Origin: Ignavibacteriales bacterium
GTDB taxonomy: Bacteria; Bacteroidota; Ignavibacteria; Ignavibacteriales; Ignavibacteriaceae
DNA: 64,000 nucleotides
Assembly: GCA_016714125.1 (NCBI GenBank)
Contig: JADJNX010000012.1
Coordinates: 1-64,000, forward strand
Direction of reading: 5' to 3'
Shown: positions 36,841 through 47,665 of the stretch, in pieces
Position numbering within the stretch: position 1 is the stretch's first letter
How the letters are laid out: each line of letters begins with the position of its first letter
Made by a program: the position numbers and the translations under genes
Notes under the pieces: generated by a model
The model's database searches: none
The model's input: the letters and a program-made list of their open reading frames with translations, nothing else
What the model was told of the DNA's origin: nothing

Positions 36841-39800
36841 TTATTTCACCAAAACCATTTTACCAACCCTGGTGAAGACAACACTACCGGACTCATTCCT
36901 TGCCCCCATTTTAATGATATAAACACCTGAAGGGAAATCCCCGGCATCCCAGTAAACCGTATAATACCCTGCGGGTTTCACTTCATCAATTAAGGAGGTT
37001 ACCCTTTCACCTAAAGTATTAAATACTGATAAGGTGATACAACATTCAGTTGCGAGTGTAAAATCCACTTTTGTCCGTGGATTAAATGGATTTGGATAAT
37101 TTTCACTCATGGAAAATTTAACAGGGAGCATATTTTCATCATCTGGGGAGGTCGCAGTGTTGATTTCCAATTCAGCAACATTAATCTCTTCCCTGTTTTC
37201 ATTCAACCGGACTCTCGAAATTGAAATTTTCCCGGAACCTGTTGATGACTCTTTTACTCTAAACTTAAGTTTGAGTATATCTCCACATCCTTCAACAGTA
37301 TTTAAAGACATCCCCGCAATTTTAACGATTCCTCCCGAGATTTTTGTCTCAAATGAGAAGCCCGAAACAATTCCTGCGTGGGATATATCCAAAAGTTCAA
37401 GTCTTTCATTATCGAAACTCATTGTCATTTCAAGACCAAGCAATCCTGAAGCATCATCAATCTTAACCGGTACCTCAACAATGCCCCCCGATGAAAAGGT
37501 GCACTCGCCAAAAGAAATTAAACCATGCGCCAAATAGTTACCGGGAGCCGGGAGAGTATCAATAAGACCAACAACATATTTTAGTACAATAACTGCATCC
37601 AAATCACTCAAAGTACCATCCTTGGTTACATCCGCAATCACCAGTTGTGCCTTTGCCAGGGGATAAATCCCCACCAGATTTTTCAAAATTAGTGCAGCAT
37701 CGTATGCCTGAACCACCCCATTTGTATCAACATCCCCTCTTTTCGAGGGGAAAAAAGCTCCACTCGAAATTTCATAAGGCATGTTCCCTCCGTTAAAATT
37801 GCAAGTTCCAACCCGGACGGGATATAAAGTCCCCTGCATAGTATCAGCTATTACAAACCTCACTTTAAATAAAACGCCTTTTGTGTTTATCGCTTTTGCT
37901 CCACCGGCATCAATTCTTACGGAATTTCCATTAATTATTGAAGAGTAAACCCAATTCTGTTCACCGGTCAAAGAATTGGTGGTATCAATGGATATCACAG
38001 AAACCCCTGTCGGAAAAGAAAATGTTAACGATGCACTCATCATATTTGACTGAATTGAATCGAGGCTTAACCGGATTGAACTGGTGTCACCCTTAAACCC
38101 TGGAACTGTATCCATAGAAAGATAAGTGATTGAAGTTGAGACTGTAGATCCGCTGAAAATAATCCCATCATTACCGATAGCCCAGAATTCATCCGATGTT
38201 CTGAAGGCTAAATGTGCAATGTCGGAATTTGTTATTTTTGTTTCGGGCTCCCAGTTTGCAGAAAGGCTGTCACTGCTTAGAATAATGCCGGATCCTCCAT
38301 AAGCCACATTGCCTCCCTTACCATTACAAGCAATTCCTGTTGCAGAAAACGCAGCATTTGACTTTAGTACCCAGGTGGAAGAGTTTTTGTCCTTGAATAT
38401 CACCCTCCCATCGCCCGCAACTGCTATCATTCCTGCTGGTGAACCATTTGCATCCTTGTAAACATCAATTCCTTTAATTGAAGAAACCAGCCCGGATGAT
38501 GATAACTGCCAGGAGTTTGTTGTCTCATCATAAAAATATATCCTTCCACCTCCGGATCCAAAATAGCCGTTGTTGCTGCAAGTAATTTGGGAAACCGGAG
38601 AAATTTTCTCTATCCAGGAATTACCATTGTCAAAAGAAATAAAAGTTGTCCAGCCATTTGTTCCCACCCCTGTGAGCACCAATGCTGTTTGACCTGATGT
38701 TGATGTGAACTTTGAAAAGGAAAATGCCCAGAAATTTGCATCACCCGTGGATTGGTCAAGCCAGGTAAGACCACCATCCGAAGTTTGTTTGAGCAATCCT
38801 TCTCCTCCGGCAAGCCAACCTCTAAGAGAATCTACAAAGATGATGCAGTTGATATCTTTAGCAGTATTAAGGTTTATCTTCGAAACAACACCCCCGTTGT
38901 TCGATATCTTGAATAGCTTGCCCCCGATTCCTCCAACAAAACCGGTTGCCTCGGATGGGAAGCAGATCGATTTAAAATCGGTCCCATTCGAATTGTTATC
39001 ACTCCACGATGTTCCGCTATTGATGGAGACAACAATTTTACCAGCTAATCCTGCCCCCAGAATTTGAGTTGAACCCCCGGAGGTTATTGAGTTGAGATAT
39101 TCTCCTGCATATATCTTTTGCCAACTAACACCCCCGTTTGTGGTTTTATATATATCGCAGGAATCGTTCAAATAAACATTTGAATAAGCGAGAGCATATC
39201 CAACAAGGGGATCAACAAAAGAGAGTTTTCGGAATACTTTATCGCCAATGGTGAAGATTGAAGACCATGATGCACCATCATTTGTTGATTTATAGATAGA
39301 ACTTGGTGTATAAAGATCAGTTAGCGCGTAGATGACAGTCTCTTTTATCTCCAAAAATCCGCAGGTCCTGCCAAAGTTCTTCCAAACCCATGTCAGTCCA
39401 CCATCAATTGTCTGGGCATAATTGTAATAATCCATATAAACAGCATATTTAAGGCTGTCATAAAAAGCTATTTTATTCCGTGATCCCAAGCCTGTAAAAA
39501 GGTTTTGCCATGATGAGCCACAATTTGTGGTTTTTTGAATAGTTCCGTCAACCACCCTGACACCACTCGTTTGGGAATAAAATTTCGAGTCGAAGTAATA
39601 TGCATTAGTAACCTGATTTGGAAGTAACTCCCATGTTACACCCTGGTCGCTGCTTTTATAACTCTTTCTAATATTGGCTGAAACATCCAGTGTATGAATA
39701 AACAAAATTGAAGAACTTATAACATTAATCTTGTTAATATTGCCGGAAATACCTGAAGGAGGAGCTATCCAGCTATTCCCGGCATCAGTTGATTTGAGAA

Positions 39801-39972
39801 CTGTACCATAATTACCAACAGCAATTATTGTGTTGCCTTCTACTGAGGCAATGTCATTAAGAGCATTTCCCTGTGGCAAATTTACCTGCCATCTGAAGTT
39901 ATAACTTTGTGGTTCACCGGCGAAATTGATGACAAATAACAGTAATGTTGAGTAAATTATCAAAGTTCTCAT
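36841..39972 (-). CDS. Giant T9SS cargo: Ycf48-like propeller, dockerin-like, cohesin-like (paralogue 1)
   Basis: A 1043-residue secreted protein. After a signal peptide come Ycf48-type repeats (VLKSTDAGNSWIAPPSG, YKSSDQGVTWELL, KQTSDGGLTWLDQSTG) to about residue 600. A cohesin-like sandwich (about 610-730) is followed by a dockerin-like segment with two calcium-loop words (GDVDTNGVVQAYDAALILK, DVTKDGTLSDLDAVIVLKYV) at about 740-805. A second cohesin-like sandwich (VEVPVKIDDASGLLGLEMTM) at about 820-935 precedes the T9SS tail (NYPNPFNPRTKVDF and a terminal KMVLVK). It is the intact but most divergent member of a tandem triplet. Binding or structural roles are likely; no catalytic site was seen. 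Confidence 0.85.
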   Translation of the reverse strand: MRTLIIYSTLLLFVINFAGEPQSYNFRWQVNLPQGNALNDIASVEGNTIIAVGNYGTVLKSTDAGNSWIAPPSGISGNINKINVISSSILFIHTLDVSANIRKSYKSSDQGVTWELLPNQVTNAYYFDSKFYSQTSGVRVVDGTIQKTTNCGSSWQNLFTGLGSRNKIAFYDSLKYAVYMDYYNYAQTIDGGLTWVWKNFGRTCGFLEIKETVIYALTDLYTPSSIYKSTNDGASWSSIFTIGDKVFRKLSFVDPLVGYALAYSNVYLNDSCDIYKTTNGGVSWQKIYAGEYLNSITSGGSTQILGAGLAGKIVVSINSGTSWSDNNSNGTDFKSICFPSEATGFVGGIGGKLFKISNNGGVVSKINLNTAKDINCIIFVDSLRGWLAGGEGLLKQTSDGGLTWLDQSTGDANFWAFSFSKFTSTSGQTALVLTGVGTNGWTTFISFDNGNSWIEKISPVSQITCSNNGYFGSGGGRIYFYDETTNSWQLSSSGLVSSIKGIDVYKDANGSPAGMIAVAGDGRVIFKDKNSSTWVLKSNAAFSATGIACNGKGGNVAYGGSGIILSSDSLSANWEPETKITNSDIAHLAFRTSDEFWAIGNDGIIFSGSTVSTSITYLSMDTVPGFKGDTSSIRLSLDSIQSNMMSASLTFSFPTGVSVISIDTTNSLTGEQNWVYSSIINGNSVRIDAGGAKAINTKGVLFKVRFVIADTMQGTLYPVRVGTCNFNGGNMPYEISSGAFFPSKRGDVDTNGVVQAYDAALILKNLVGIYPLAKAQLVIADVTKDGTLSDLDAVIVLKYVVGLIDTLPAPGNYLAHGLISFGECTFSSGGIVEVPVKIDDASGLLGLEMTMSFDNERLELLDISHAGIVSGFSFETKISGGIVKIAGMSLNTVEGCGDILKLKFRVKESSTGSGKISISRVRLNENREEINVAELEINTATSPDDENMLPVKFSMSENYPNPFNPRTKVDFTLATECCITLSVFNTLGERVTSLIDEVKPAGYYTVYWDAGDFPSGVYIIKMGARNESGSVVFTRVGKMVLVK

Positions 39973-40027
39973 ATACTTTTGGCTGCTTGTTTTTGATTCC
40001 TGAACTCAGTATTTCATGACCCGGTGA

Positions 40028-43000
40028 CTATTTCACCAAGACCATCTTCTTAATCTGCGAGAACGACTTCCGACTCTCCGTTGAAGTGGCGGTCATTCTT
40101 ACAATGTAAATTCCTGTTGGGAAAGTCATAGCATTCCAGTTAACATTGTAATAACCAGCGGATTTTTCTTCACTAAAAAGAGTGGTCATCTTTTCACCAA
40201 GTGAATTGAATATCTCAAGTGTTATCGTGCTTGCCTCGGGTATTCCAAATGTTATTCTTGTTTCGGGATTAAATGGATTTGGGTAATTCTGGCTAAGTTC
40301 ATACTCTCTTGGAATGCTACCTTCTCCTTTTATACCGGTAAGGATGTTGATGTTAGATTCGGCTACATCAAACTGCTCAACATTTTCATTCAACCGGAGG
40401 CGTGTAATTTTCACTTGAGTGGTGCCAATCACTGCGTTCTCTTTCACTCTGAACTGAAGGATAACACTCTCGCCACTTCCTGAAGCATCTTGGGAAGAGG
40501 CAGCCGCTACCAGTATTTTCCCGGAAGTAACTTTATGCTCAATTGTGAAGCCTGATGCAATTCCTGTTCCAGAGGCACCAATGAATTCAAGTTTCTGATG
40601 GTCAAAAGTTATTGATCCTTCAAACCCCATCAGTCCGGTAACCCCATTCATTGTTACAGGAATGTTTATAATCTGACCGGCATTGGCGTTATAATTGTTC
40701 ATGACTATTGTACCAGTGGCAGGATAATTTCCCGGTGCCGGGAGTGTATCGATGTATCCGGTAAGATACCTGAGAATCAGAGCTGCATCAACATCGCTGA
40801 GTGTTCCGTCTTTGCTTACGTCACCTATCTTTTTCTGCTCTCTCGTCAGGGTTATAAAACTTACAAGGTGCTTTAATATCAAAGCAACATCATAAGCTTG
40901 GACAGTTCCGTTGGTATCAACATCACCATATTTAATAACTCTTACGGCTCCCTGCCCTGTTATTTGTGCAGGAAAGGCTCCATTGTTTATGACAAGATCC
41001 GTAACTGTAGTAAATAGATAGCCGGGTTTGATGCTATCAGGTACTAAATATTTAAGTCGGAAAAGTGTCCCCGTATTTGAAATTGGTCTTGCACCTGCTG
41101 CGGCAAATTTTCCCGGACGCAGAGCACCATTTACTGAGCAACTCCATTTGTTAGTACCCATGCGAGTCCCAACTGTATCCAAACCGATTATGTGGATATT
41201 TGTTGGATAGTAGATATTAAATTGCATTGAAGAAAAGTCGCCTGATACCAAATTCAGATCAACATCCATTATGGCTGTATCACCTGAAACTGTTAATGCT
41301 GTATCAAAAGAGATTTTGTACTCATCAATCGATTTTTCAATAACCCTGTTTACCACCCCATCGTCACCCACTATCCAATATTCATTGTCAGTCCGTTTAG
41401 CCATTGCTCTGTAATTACCAAATGTCGGGGTTGAAACTGGCTCCCACGAAGAGATATCTGTGTTAGCAGAAGAATAGGGACTGTAAAGAAAAGAACCTCC
41501 ATATCCAAAACCGAAATTTCTTCCTGAACCACCAAATATATAATATACCTCTGATGAAACATTTGCACCAATCACCCAATTGGGTGGCCAACTATTTGAC
41601 TTAACACCTGTTACACCAGACCCCCCAAGACAGAGTATTTCTGCATCGGTGTTGTAAGAATTCTGGAAATAATGCAATGAGGAGATATAAGAGAACACCC
41701 CCTGCTCAGAAACTTCCAAAGATGCGGTCTCCTCATTGTATTTATAAATTGTCCCGTCAGTGGTTCCGATATATTTACCGGCTATCTTATTAACTGTTTT
41801 ACCGGAGGGTAAGTTGACCTGATTCCATGTCTTTGCTGTATCGGAACTGACAAAGATTTTATTTGACTCATTACCAATTATCAGGACAATAGAATAATAC
41901 CCATATTTTGAGAAAGCAGTTATCGAAGAAAGTGTGTCAAAAGGTAAGTCGATCCATGCGCTTCCACCATTTGTAGTTTTCTTTAGTAACCCTTTAGCAC
42001 CAGCAATAAATCCAGTCATTGAATCAACAAAAACAATTTGATTAATATTTTTTGTAGTTGCTAAATATACTTTCGATATATAGTCTCCGCCGCTTTCAAT
42101 TTTATACAAACTTCCTTTGCTACCACCCAGGAAACCGGTGAATTCCGAAAGAAAGCAAATTGTATTAAAATCGTATGCAACTTTACCATTGTTGTACCAG
42201 GAACTTCCACCGTTCGTTGACCAGGCTATGCGCCCGCCTAATCCCACCCCATAGATTTGGCTGCTACCAAAGGAGCGAATGGACTGCAAATAGGGCTCTG
42301 AAGCCAGTATATTCCATGTTGTGCCACCATCAGTCGTTTTATAAATTGCACTGGAGTCCTCAATGTCATAGTTCAGAATAAAACCGGTTGTTGAATTTAT
42401 AAAATTCACTTTTTGAGGGTACATAAAAGCATTGGAATATACTGCCGTCCAGGTGCTGCCATAATTAGTAGTTTTCATTACCTGATAAGCACCGGAATTG
42501 CCGTTAGCACCATACCCAACGGAATCAATCATCTGCAAATCAGAGAAACGGGTGCTCAAAGTTTTATGAACCCATGACAAACCCCCATCCGTTGATCTTC
42601 CCAACGAATAAGAATCCACAGAGTAGAGATAAATATTTAAGCTGTCTATGATTTGGATTCTGCTATAATACCTCTGTCAAACTAAGTGGCAATGACCATG
42701 TGGTACCCGAATTGGTAGTACGATAGAAAAATTATTAATAACCCGGAACCCTTTTTCATTTGAATAAAATTTCACATCACTGCTCGTTTGTGTAGTCTCA
42801 TCCAATATCTGGAGGGGCCAGGTTTCTCCTTGATCTGTTGATTTGTAAACACGTTTGTTGTAAGCATCAATTTCTCCATAAACATAAAGTACATTGTCAC
42901 TGGTAAATTGAACTCTTTTTAAGTTCGTAGTGAACTCAACGGATATAAATTTCCATGAAGATCCCCCATTGGTGGTTTTCCAGATGGCGCCGTGGTCACC

Positions 43001-43162
43001 TACTGCAATCGCGACACTTGCATCCAATACTGCAATATCGTTTAATCGATTGCCATTAATGGAATTTAACTTCCAGTCGAAATTATATCGTTGTGAAAAA
43101 ATATTGCTTGTAAATGCTGAAACAAAAACAAGGATTACGATAAAAACAGTGGACTTTTTCAT
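40028..43162 (-). CDS. Giant T9SS cargo, paralogue 2 (two frameshifts near the 5' end)
   Basis: Same architecture as its neighbours and about 1045 residues when rebuilt. The signal peptide and first repeats (WKTTNGGSSWKFISVE, YKSTDQGETWPLQIL) occupy 43162 to about 42726. The frame then moves to read FYRTTNSGTTWSLPLSLTEV and moves again near 42660 to RYYSRIQIIDSLNIYLYSVD before the long 863-residue part. Dockerin-like words GDVDTNGTVQAYDVALILKH and DVSKDGTLSDVDAALILRYL sit between two cohesin-like domains. The tail has NYPNPFNPETRITF and KMVLVK. The 3' ~650 bp is nearly identical to paralogue 3 at the DNA level, which suggests recent duplication or conversion. Confidence 0.8.
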
Positions 43163-43227
43163 TTTAGGCTCATTTTACTTTAAAGGTTTCCGGTATTAAT
43201 TTGGTTGTCGCACAAGTATTTAAGCCC

Positions 43228-43260
43228 ACAGAGCACACAAATAAAGTGCGCTCTGTGGCG
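43228..43260. repeat. Compact CCACAGAGC/GCTCTGTGG hairpin
   Basis: CCACAGAGCACAC and GTGCGCTCTGTGG enclose a 7-base centre. The ends match the larger elements near 12.6 and 15.4 kb, so this may be the minimal form. It lies just past the stop of paralogue 3 and could also serve as a transcript end. Confidence 0.65.
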
Positions 43261-43269
43261 AATTCGAAA

Positions 43270-46200
43270 CTATTTGATTAAAACCATCTTCTTAATCTGC
43301 GAGAAAGATTTGCGACTCTCAGTTGAAGTGGCGGTCATTCTTACTATGTAAATTCCTGTTGGGAATGTCATCCCATTCCAGTTAACATTGTAATAACCAG
43401 CGGATCTCTCTTCACTAAAAAGAGTGGTCATCTTTTCACCAAGTGAATTGAATATCTCAAGTGTTACAATGCTTGCCTCAGGTATGCCAAATGTTATTCT
43501 TGTTTCGGGATTAAATGGATTTGGGTAATTCTGGCTGAGTTCATACTCTTTTGGAATGCTTCCCTCTCCTTTTATGCCGGTAAGGATGTTGATGTTCGAT
43601 TCAGCTACATCAAACTGCTCCGCATTTTCATTTAACCGGATACGGGTAATTTTCACTTGAGTGGTGCCGATCACCGCGTTCTCTTTCACTCTGAACTGAA
43701 GGATAACACTCTCTCCACTGCCTGCGGCATCTTGTTGAGAGGCAGCCGCGACCAGTATTTTTCCGGAGGTAACTTTATGCTCAATTGTGAATCCTGATGC
43801 AATTCCAGTTGCAGAGGCACCAATGAATTCAAGTTTCTGGTGGTCAAAAGTTATTGATCCTTCAAACCCCATCAGTCCGGTAACCCCATTCATTGTTACA
43901 GGAATGTTTATAATCTGACCGGCATTGGCATTGTGGTCGTTCATGCTGATCGAACCGGAGGCTAGATAAGTTCCCGGCGCAGGAAGAGAATCGATTAATC
44001 CAACGACATAGCGGAATATCAGAGAGGCATCGACATCGCTTAGAGTACCATCTTTTGTTACATCTCCTATTTTCTTCTGCGCTCCGGTAAGAGTTATATA
44101 GTTGACAAGATATTTTAATATTAATGATGCATCGTAAGCTTGAACAGTACCATTAACATCTACATCACCATACCTCACCACCTTTACAATACCATGTCGC
44201 AGAATCGTGGGAGAATGAGTTCCATTATTAATAGTAAGAGCGGAAACTGTTGTCTGAATATCCTTTGGCGAAACACCGGTATTAACACGAAATTTAAGCC
44301 TTACAAGGGTGCCTGTTGAATTGATGTCATTTGCCCCACCTGCAGCAAACTTTGCCTGCTGTGTTGCTCCATTAGTAAAACAGCTCCATTTTTTTGCTCC
44401 CATTAAAGTTCCTGCGGTATCAACTCCAACAAGGCTCATATCTGAGGAGGTATTTATAGAGAATTGAAGTGAAGAAACGGATCCGGAAAGATATTCAAGA
44501 TTAACATCCATTACTGCCGTATCTCCCGCGACTGTAAATGCAGTATCAAATGATACCTGGAAGCTGGAACTTGGGTTTGCTATAATTTTTAACACAACCC
44601 CGTCATCTCCGACTGCCCAGTATTCATTGCTTGCCCTCGGAGCAAGTGAACGAATTGTGGCATGAGTTGGGGTGGAAATTTTTTCCCAGTTTTTTATTCC
44701 CGGAGTATAACCATCAATAGCTGAAAATATCGATCCGGTAGAACCGGTAATAAAATTACGACCGTATACTATAACAAAATCTTGACTGCCATACTGAACC
44801 TCATCCCCGATTTGCCAGGGATTGCCCACCTCTTTAGCTGCCGTTTTTCCTGTATAATCAACTGCATAACCTTCATTGTCACCTGTGTAATAAGCAGAAG
44901 CTTTGTAACCCACCTTAACTTTGTTAGTCAAAACTCCACTTAGGGAAACGAGTATAGCGGAGGAATAGACATCATATCGATAGACATTTCCGTTGTTTGA
45001 TCCAAAATATATTCCATCACAATCAACGATAAAGTCATTATCAGGGATGGTAAGCTGAGTCCAGGTTCGGCATGTGTCCGAACTAATAAAAACTTCGCCA
45101 TTAGAATTGCAATAGAATAGTTTCAACACATTTCCGTACCATGAATCGTAATAAATAACGTAATCCAGCGCTACAACATTTGAGGTAGTATCACTTAACT
45201 GATAGTCAACAAACGAAGTCCCGCCATTTGTTGTACTTTTTATCATCCCTTTCTCTCCTGCAATGAATCCTGTCAGGGAATCGAAGAAAACCATACCGTT
45301 AATATCCCTGGTAGTTGAGAGATTCAGTTTTGAATAATAATCTCCTCCTTCAGTGATTTTGTAAAACGCGCCATCATTCCCACCAATGAAGCCTGTATAA
45401 TATGTTGGAAAAGTGATGCAATTAAAGTCGTAGCCAAGTTTGCTGCTGCTTCTCCAATTTGAGCCTGAATTGGATGATGAGATTATTCTCCCGCCTGATC
45501 CTACTGCTATAATAGATTTTTTTTGATAATTGTGTAAAGAAAAAAGATGTAGATCGGATCTTAAGTGTAGCCAAGTGGTGCCTCCATTAGTTGTTTTATA
45601 GATAGTATTATTCTCAAAACCATCTGTTACCAGGGCAAAACCGGTATCCTTACCAGCAAAAGCTAATTTTTGCAGAGTCCCGGCGAAAGTATATGCTACT
45701 GAAAATGAGGAGCCTCTATCGGTCGTTTTAAGCAACTCTTTTTTATTCGATTTGTTAATTGCATAGCCCGTTGTATCAATCATTGTCAATTCGGTTAAAC
45801 TCTTTCCGCAATTTATAGTAGTCCAAGAGATCCCTCCACTTGACGATCTGCTCAGATAAGTAGTATAACCATAAGCAAAAATATTGAGACTGTCAGCCAG
45901 AGTAATTTCAGAAAATACATAAGTTACAGGGTAATTTGTATAGGATGAAAAAAAGTTGGGTGTTCGGGATACATAAGACCCACTAAGCATGAAGCCATAT
46001 TCACCTGAAAACATTGCAACATTGTTACCTGTACTTGTACTTGCCAAACTTCTTGCTATCCAACTCACCCCGTTATCAGTTGATCTTCTAACTTTACAAT
46101 AGTTATAATTGCTATCTTTTGTTACAATAAATATTGTATTGGCATCCGTAAACCACACTTTAAGGCAGTCATCAGTCCAGGGCACTTCCATTAGCGACCA

Positions 46201-46407
46201 ACCCGTCCCACCGTTTGTTGTTTTCCAAACAGTCCCACAATCTCCAACCGCCAGTGCATATGAAGAACTATAGAGAAAAACATCATTTAACTTGTTACCA
46301 TTGGGAGCATTCCATTTCCAGGAGACCTCAAACCCTTGAGAGAACAGGGAAGAGACCAATAAAAATGAAAGGGAGACACGATAAAGAATTTTGTAAATCG
46401 TTTTCAT
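43270..46407 (-). CDS. Giant T9SS cargo, paralogue 3 (intact)
   Basis: A 1045-residue protein, the intact reference for the triplet. Signal peptide (ILYRVSLSFLLVSSLFSQ), then Ycf48/Asp-box repeats (WKTTNGGTGWSLMEV, RRSTDNGVSWIAR, LKTTDRGSSFSVAY, KSTTNGGTSFVDYQ) to about residue 610. A cohesin-like domain (DTAVMDVNLEYLSGSVSSL) and dockerin-like segment (GDVDVNGTVQAYDASLILKY, DVTKDGTLSDVDASLIFRYV) follow. Then comes a second cohesin-like domain (IINIPVTMNGVTGLMGFEGS) and the T9SS tail (NYPNPFNPETRITF, KMVLIK). Carrying cohesin- and dockerin-like modules in one chain could allow self-assembly on the surface; that is inference. Confidence 0.85.
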   Translation of the reverse strand: MKTIYKILYRVSLSFLLVSSLFSQGFEVSWKWNAPNGNKLNDVFLYSSSYALAVGDCGTVWKTTNGGTGWSLMEVPWTDDCLKVWFTDANTIFIVTKDSNYNYCKVRRSTDNGVSWIARSLASTSTGNNVAMFSGEYGFMLSGSYVSRTPNFFSSYTNYPVTYVFSEITLADSLNIFAYGYTTYLSRSSSGGISWTTINCGKSLTELTMIDTTGYAINKSNKKELLKTTDRGSSFSVAYTFAGTLQKLAFAGKDTGFALVTDGFENNTIYKTTNGGTTWLHLRSDLHLFSLHNYQKKSIIAVGSGGRIISSSNSGSNWRSSSKLGYDFNCITFPTYYTGFIGGNDGAFYKITEGGDYYSKLNLSTTRDINGMVFFDSLTGFIAGEKGMIKSTTNGGTSFVDYQLSDTTSNVVALDYVIYYDSWYGNVLKLFYCNSNGEVFISSDTCRTWTQLTIPDNDFIVDCDGIYFGSNNGNVYRYDVYSSAILVSLSGVLTNKVKVGYKASAYYTGDNEGYAVDYTGKTAAKEVGNPWQIGDEVQYGSQDFVIVYGRNFITGSTGSIFSAIDGYTPGIKNWEKISTPTHATIRSLAPRASNEYWAVGDDGVVLKIIANPSSSFQVSFDTAFTVAGDTAVMDVNLEYLSGSVSSLQFSINTSSDMSLVGVDTAGTLMGAKKWSCFTNGATQQAKFAAGGANDINSTGTLVRLKFRVNTGVSPKDIQTTVSALTINNGTHSPTILRHGIVKVVRYGDVDVNGTVQAYDASLILKYLVNYITLTGAQKKIGDVTKDGTLSDVDASLIFRYVVGLIDSLPAPGTYLASGSISMNDHNANAGQIINIPVTMNGVTGLMGFEGSITFDHQKLEFIGASATGIASGFTIEHKVTSGKILVAAASQQDAAGSGESVILQFRVKENAVIGTTQVKITRIRLNENAEQFDVAESNINILTGIKGEGSIPKEYELSQNYPNPFNPETRITFGIPEASIVTLEIFNSLGEKMTTLFSEERSAGYYNVNWNGMTFPTGIYIVRMTATSTESRKSFSQIKKMVLIK

Positions 46408-46423
46408 ATTTTATCTCGATTAA

Positions 46424-46771
46424 TTAGTTGAATTGTTTAATTATTGTATTTATCCGAAAAAGTTCGTCTTTGTTTAAATAGTATTTTACTCCAATTTCTT
46501 CTGATACTTTCCGGAGGTCCTGATCATCAAAATCTGAAATGATCACTATTCTGGCAGTAGGAAATTGAGAAATTAATGATTTTGCCGCCGAAAAGCCATC
46601 CATTCTTCCCATCTGTATATCCAGAAAAACCCAATCCGGTTTGTTTTCCTTAAAGCAAGGAACCACCTCATCGCCATCCAAACACTCATAAATCTGCTCA
46701 AAAGACTTCCTTACGAGTATCCGAATCAACTTCCTGATCTTTGCGTTGTCATCAGCTATTATTAATTTCAT
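46424..46771 (-). CDS. Single-domain response regulator (CheY-like)
   Basis: A 115-residue receiver domain without an output domain. The acidic pocket is LIIADDN, the phosphoacceptor Asp is in DWVFLDIQMGRMDG (about residue 52), the Thr/Ser switch is IVIISDFD, and the conserved Lys is in YYLNKDE. It probably receives phosphate from the kinase encoded about 1 kb upstream on the same strand, or acts as a phosphate sink. The C-terminus is at the usual length for CheY-type proteins. Confidence 0.85.
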   Translation of the reverse strand: MKLIIADDNAKIRKLIRILVRKSFEQIYECLDGDEVVPCFKENKPDWVFLDIQMGRMDGFSAAKSLISQFPTARIVIISDFDDQDLRKVSEEIGVKYYLNKDELFRINTIIKQFN

Positions 46772-46945
46772 TTTTTAGGCCATTTGCACGGATTGATTGT
46801 ATCAAAACTATCTATTTCACTGTTACAATAATCGACAGTTGAAGGAAAGTGTAAAATGAGTGACACTACTGATTTACATAAGTGACAGCACTTATTTTAT
46901 TGGTTGTAGTAAGAAGAAAGGGGGTTAGGGGGAAATTATTAAAGG

Positions 46946-46970
46946 GGGTGAGAGTTAACGCTCACGCCAT
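46946..46970 (-). other. Weak hairpin downstream of the NarL-type regulator
   Basis: GTGAG and CTCAC words pair around AGTTAAC. On the minus strand a C/T-rich tail follows. It lies about 40 bases past the rebuilt stop and could be a weak transcript end; the rest of the 46772-47006 gap shows nothing else. Confidence 0.3.
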
Positions 46971-47006
46971 TTTGACCAATTGATCTAAAATTAAAATTGT
47001 ACTTAT

Positions 47007-47665
47007 TTACTGTTCGAGAAGGTTTTTATTCTGCAAAGCAAATTTCAGGAGTGAGTTGTTACCTGAGATTTCAAGTTTTTCACAGATGTTGTAACGATGT
47101 TTTTCAACAGTTTTTGCACTAATAAAAAGTTCTTCGGCTATTTGTCGCGTGGTTTTTTGTTTTGCAATGAGATAGAGAATTTTAATTTCAGATGGAGTAA
47201 GTTTTTTGAGGAATTGTTTCCCACGATCGTCAGGAGTAGTACCGGCGAGTTTATGTTTAACACAGCATCTGAAAGACTTGCTGTTATATATCTCTGTCCT
47301 TTCTTTACGAGTCTTATCGCAGTAATTATATCTGAGAGGGCATTTTCTTTTAACAAATATCCCTTTACTCCCAGTTTTAATGATTCTAAAAGTAGATCAG
47401 ATGCATTGTGCATCGTCAGAAAAATGATTTTACATTTTGATTTTTGATCTGACAGTTCTCTTAGAATTTCGAACCCGGTTTTTCCCGGCATATCGATATC
47501 AAGAACTGCAATATCGGGGTGTAATTGATTAATCAGAGTAAGAGCTTTAATACCATCTGAAGCTTCGGCTACCACTTCGATTTCTTCCTCTTCGGAAATA
47601 ACAAATCTCATCCCTTTTAAGAATACGGGATGATCGTCAGCAATCACAATTCTGATTTTATCCAT
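47007..47665 (-). CDS. NarL/LuxR-type response regulator, one frameshift
   Basis: Reconstructed length about 219 residues. The receiver (residues 1-120) shows VIADDHPVFLKGM, phosphoacceptor Asp in IAVLDIDMPGKTG, and LLKENA. The open frame then degenerates after LNINSP. A one-base repair near 47244 gives PDDRGKQFLKKLTPSEIKIL and a LuxR-type helix-turn-helix (QIAEELFISAKTVEKHRYNI), with a stop at 47007. The start overlaps the end of the kinase gene by 8 bases. It should bind DNA after phosphorylation by that kinase; the target genes are not visible, though the nearby secreted-protein genes are candidates. Confidence 0.8.

Noticed and set aside
36841..46407. Cellulosome scaffoldins
   Set aside because: No glycoside hydrolases with dockerins are nearby and the modules sit in propeller-type T9SS proteins, so only cohesin/dockerin-like is claimed.
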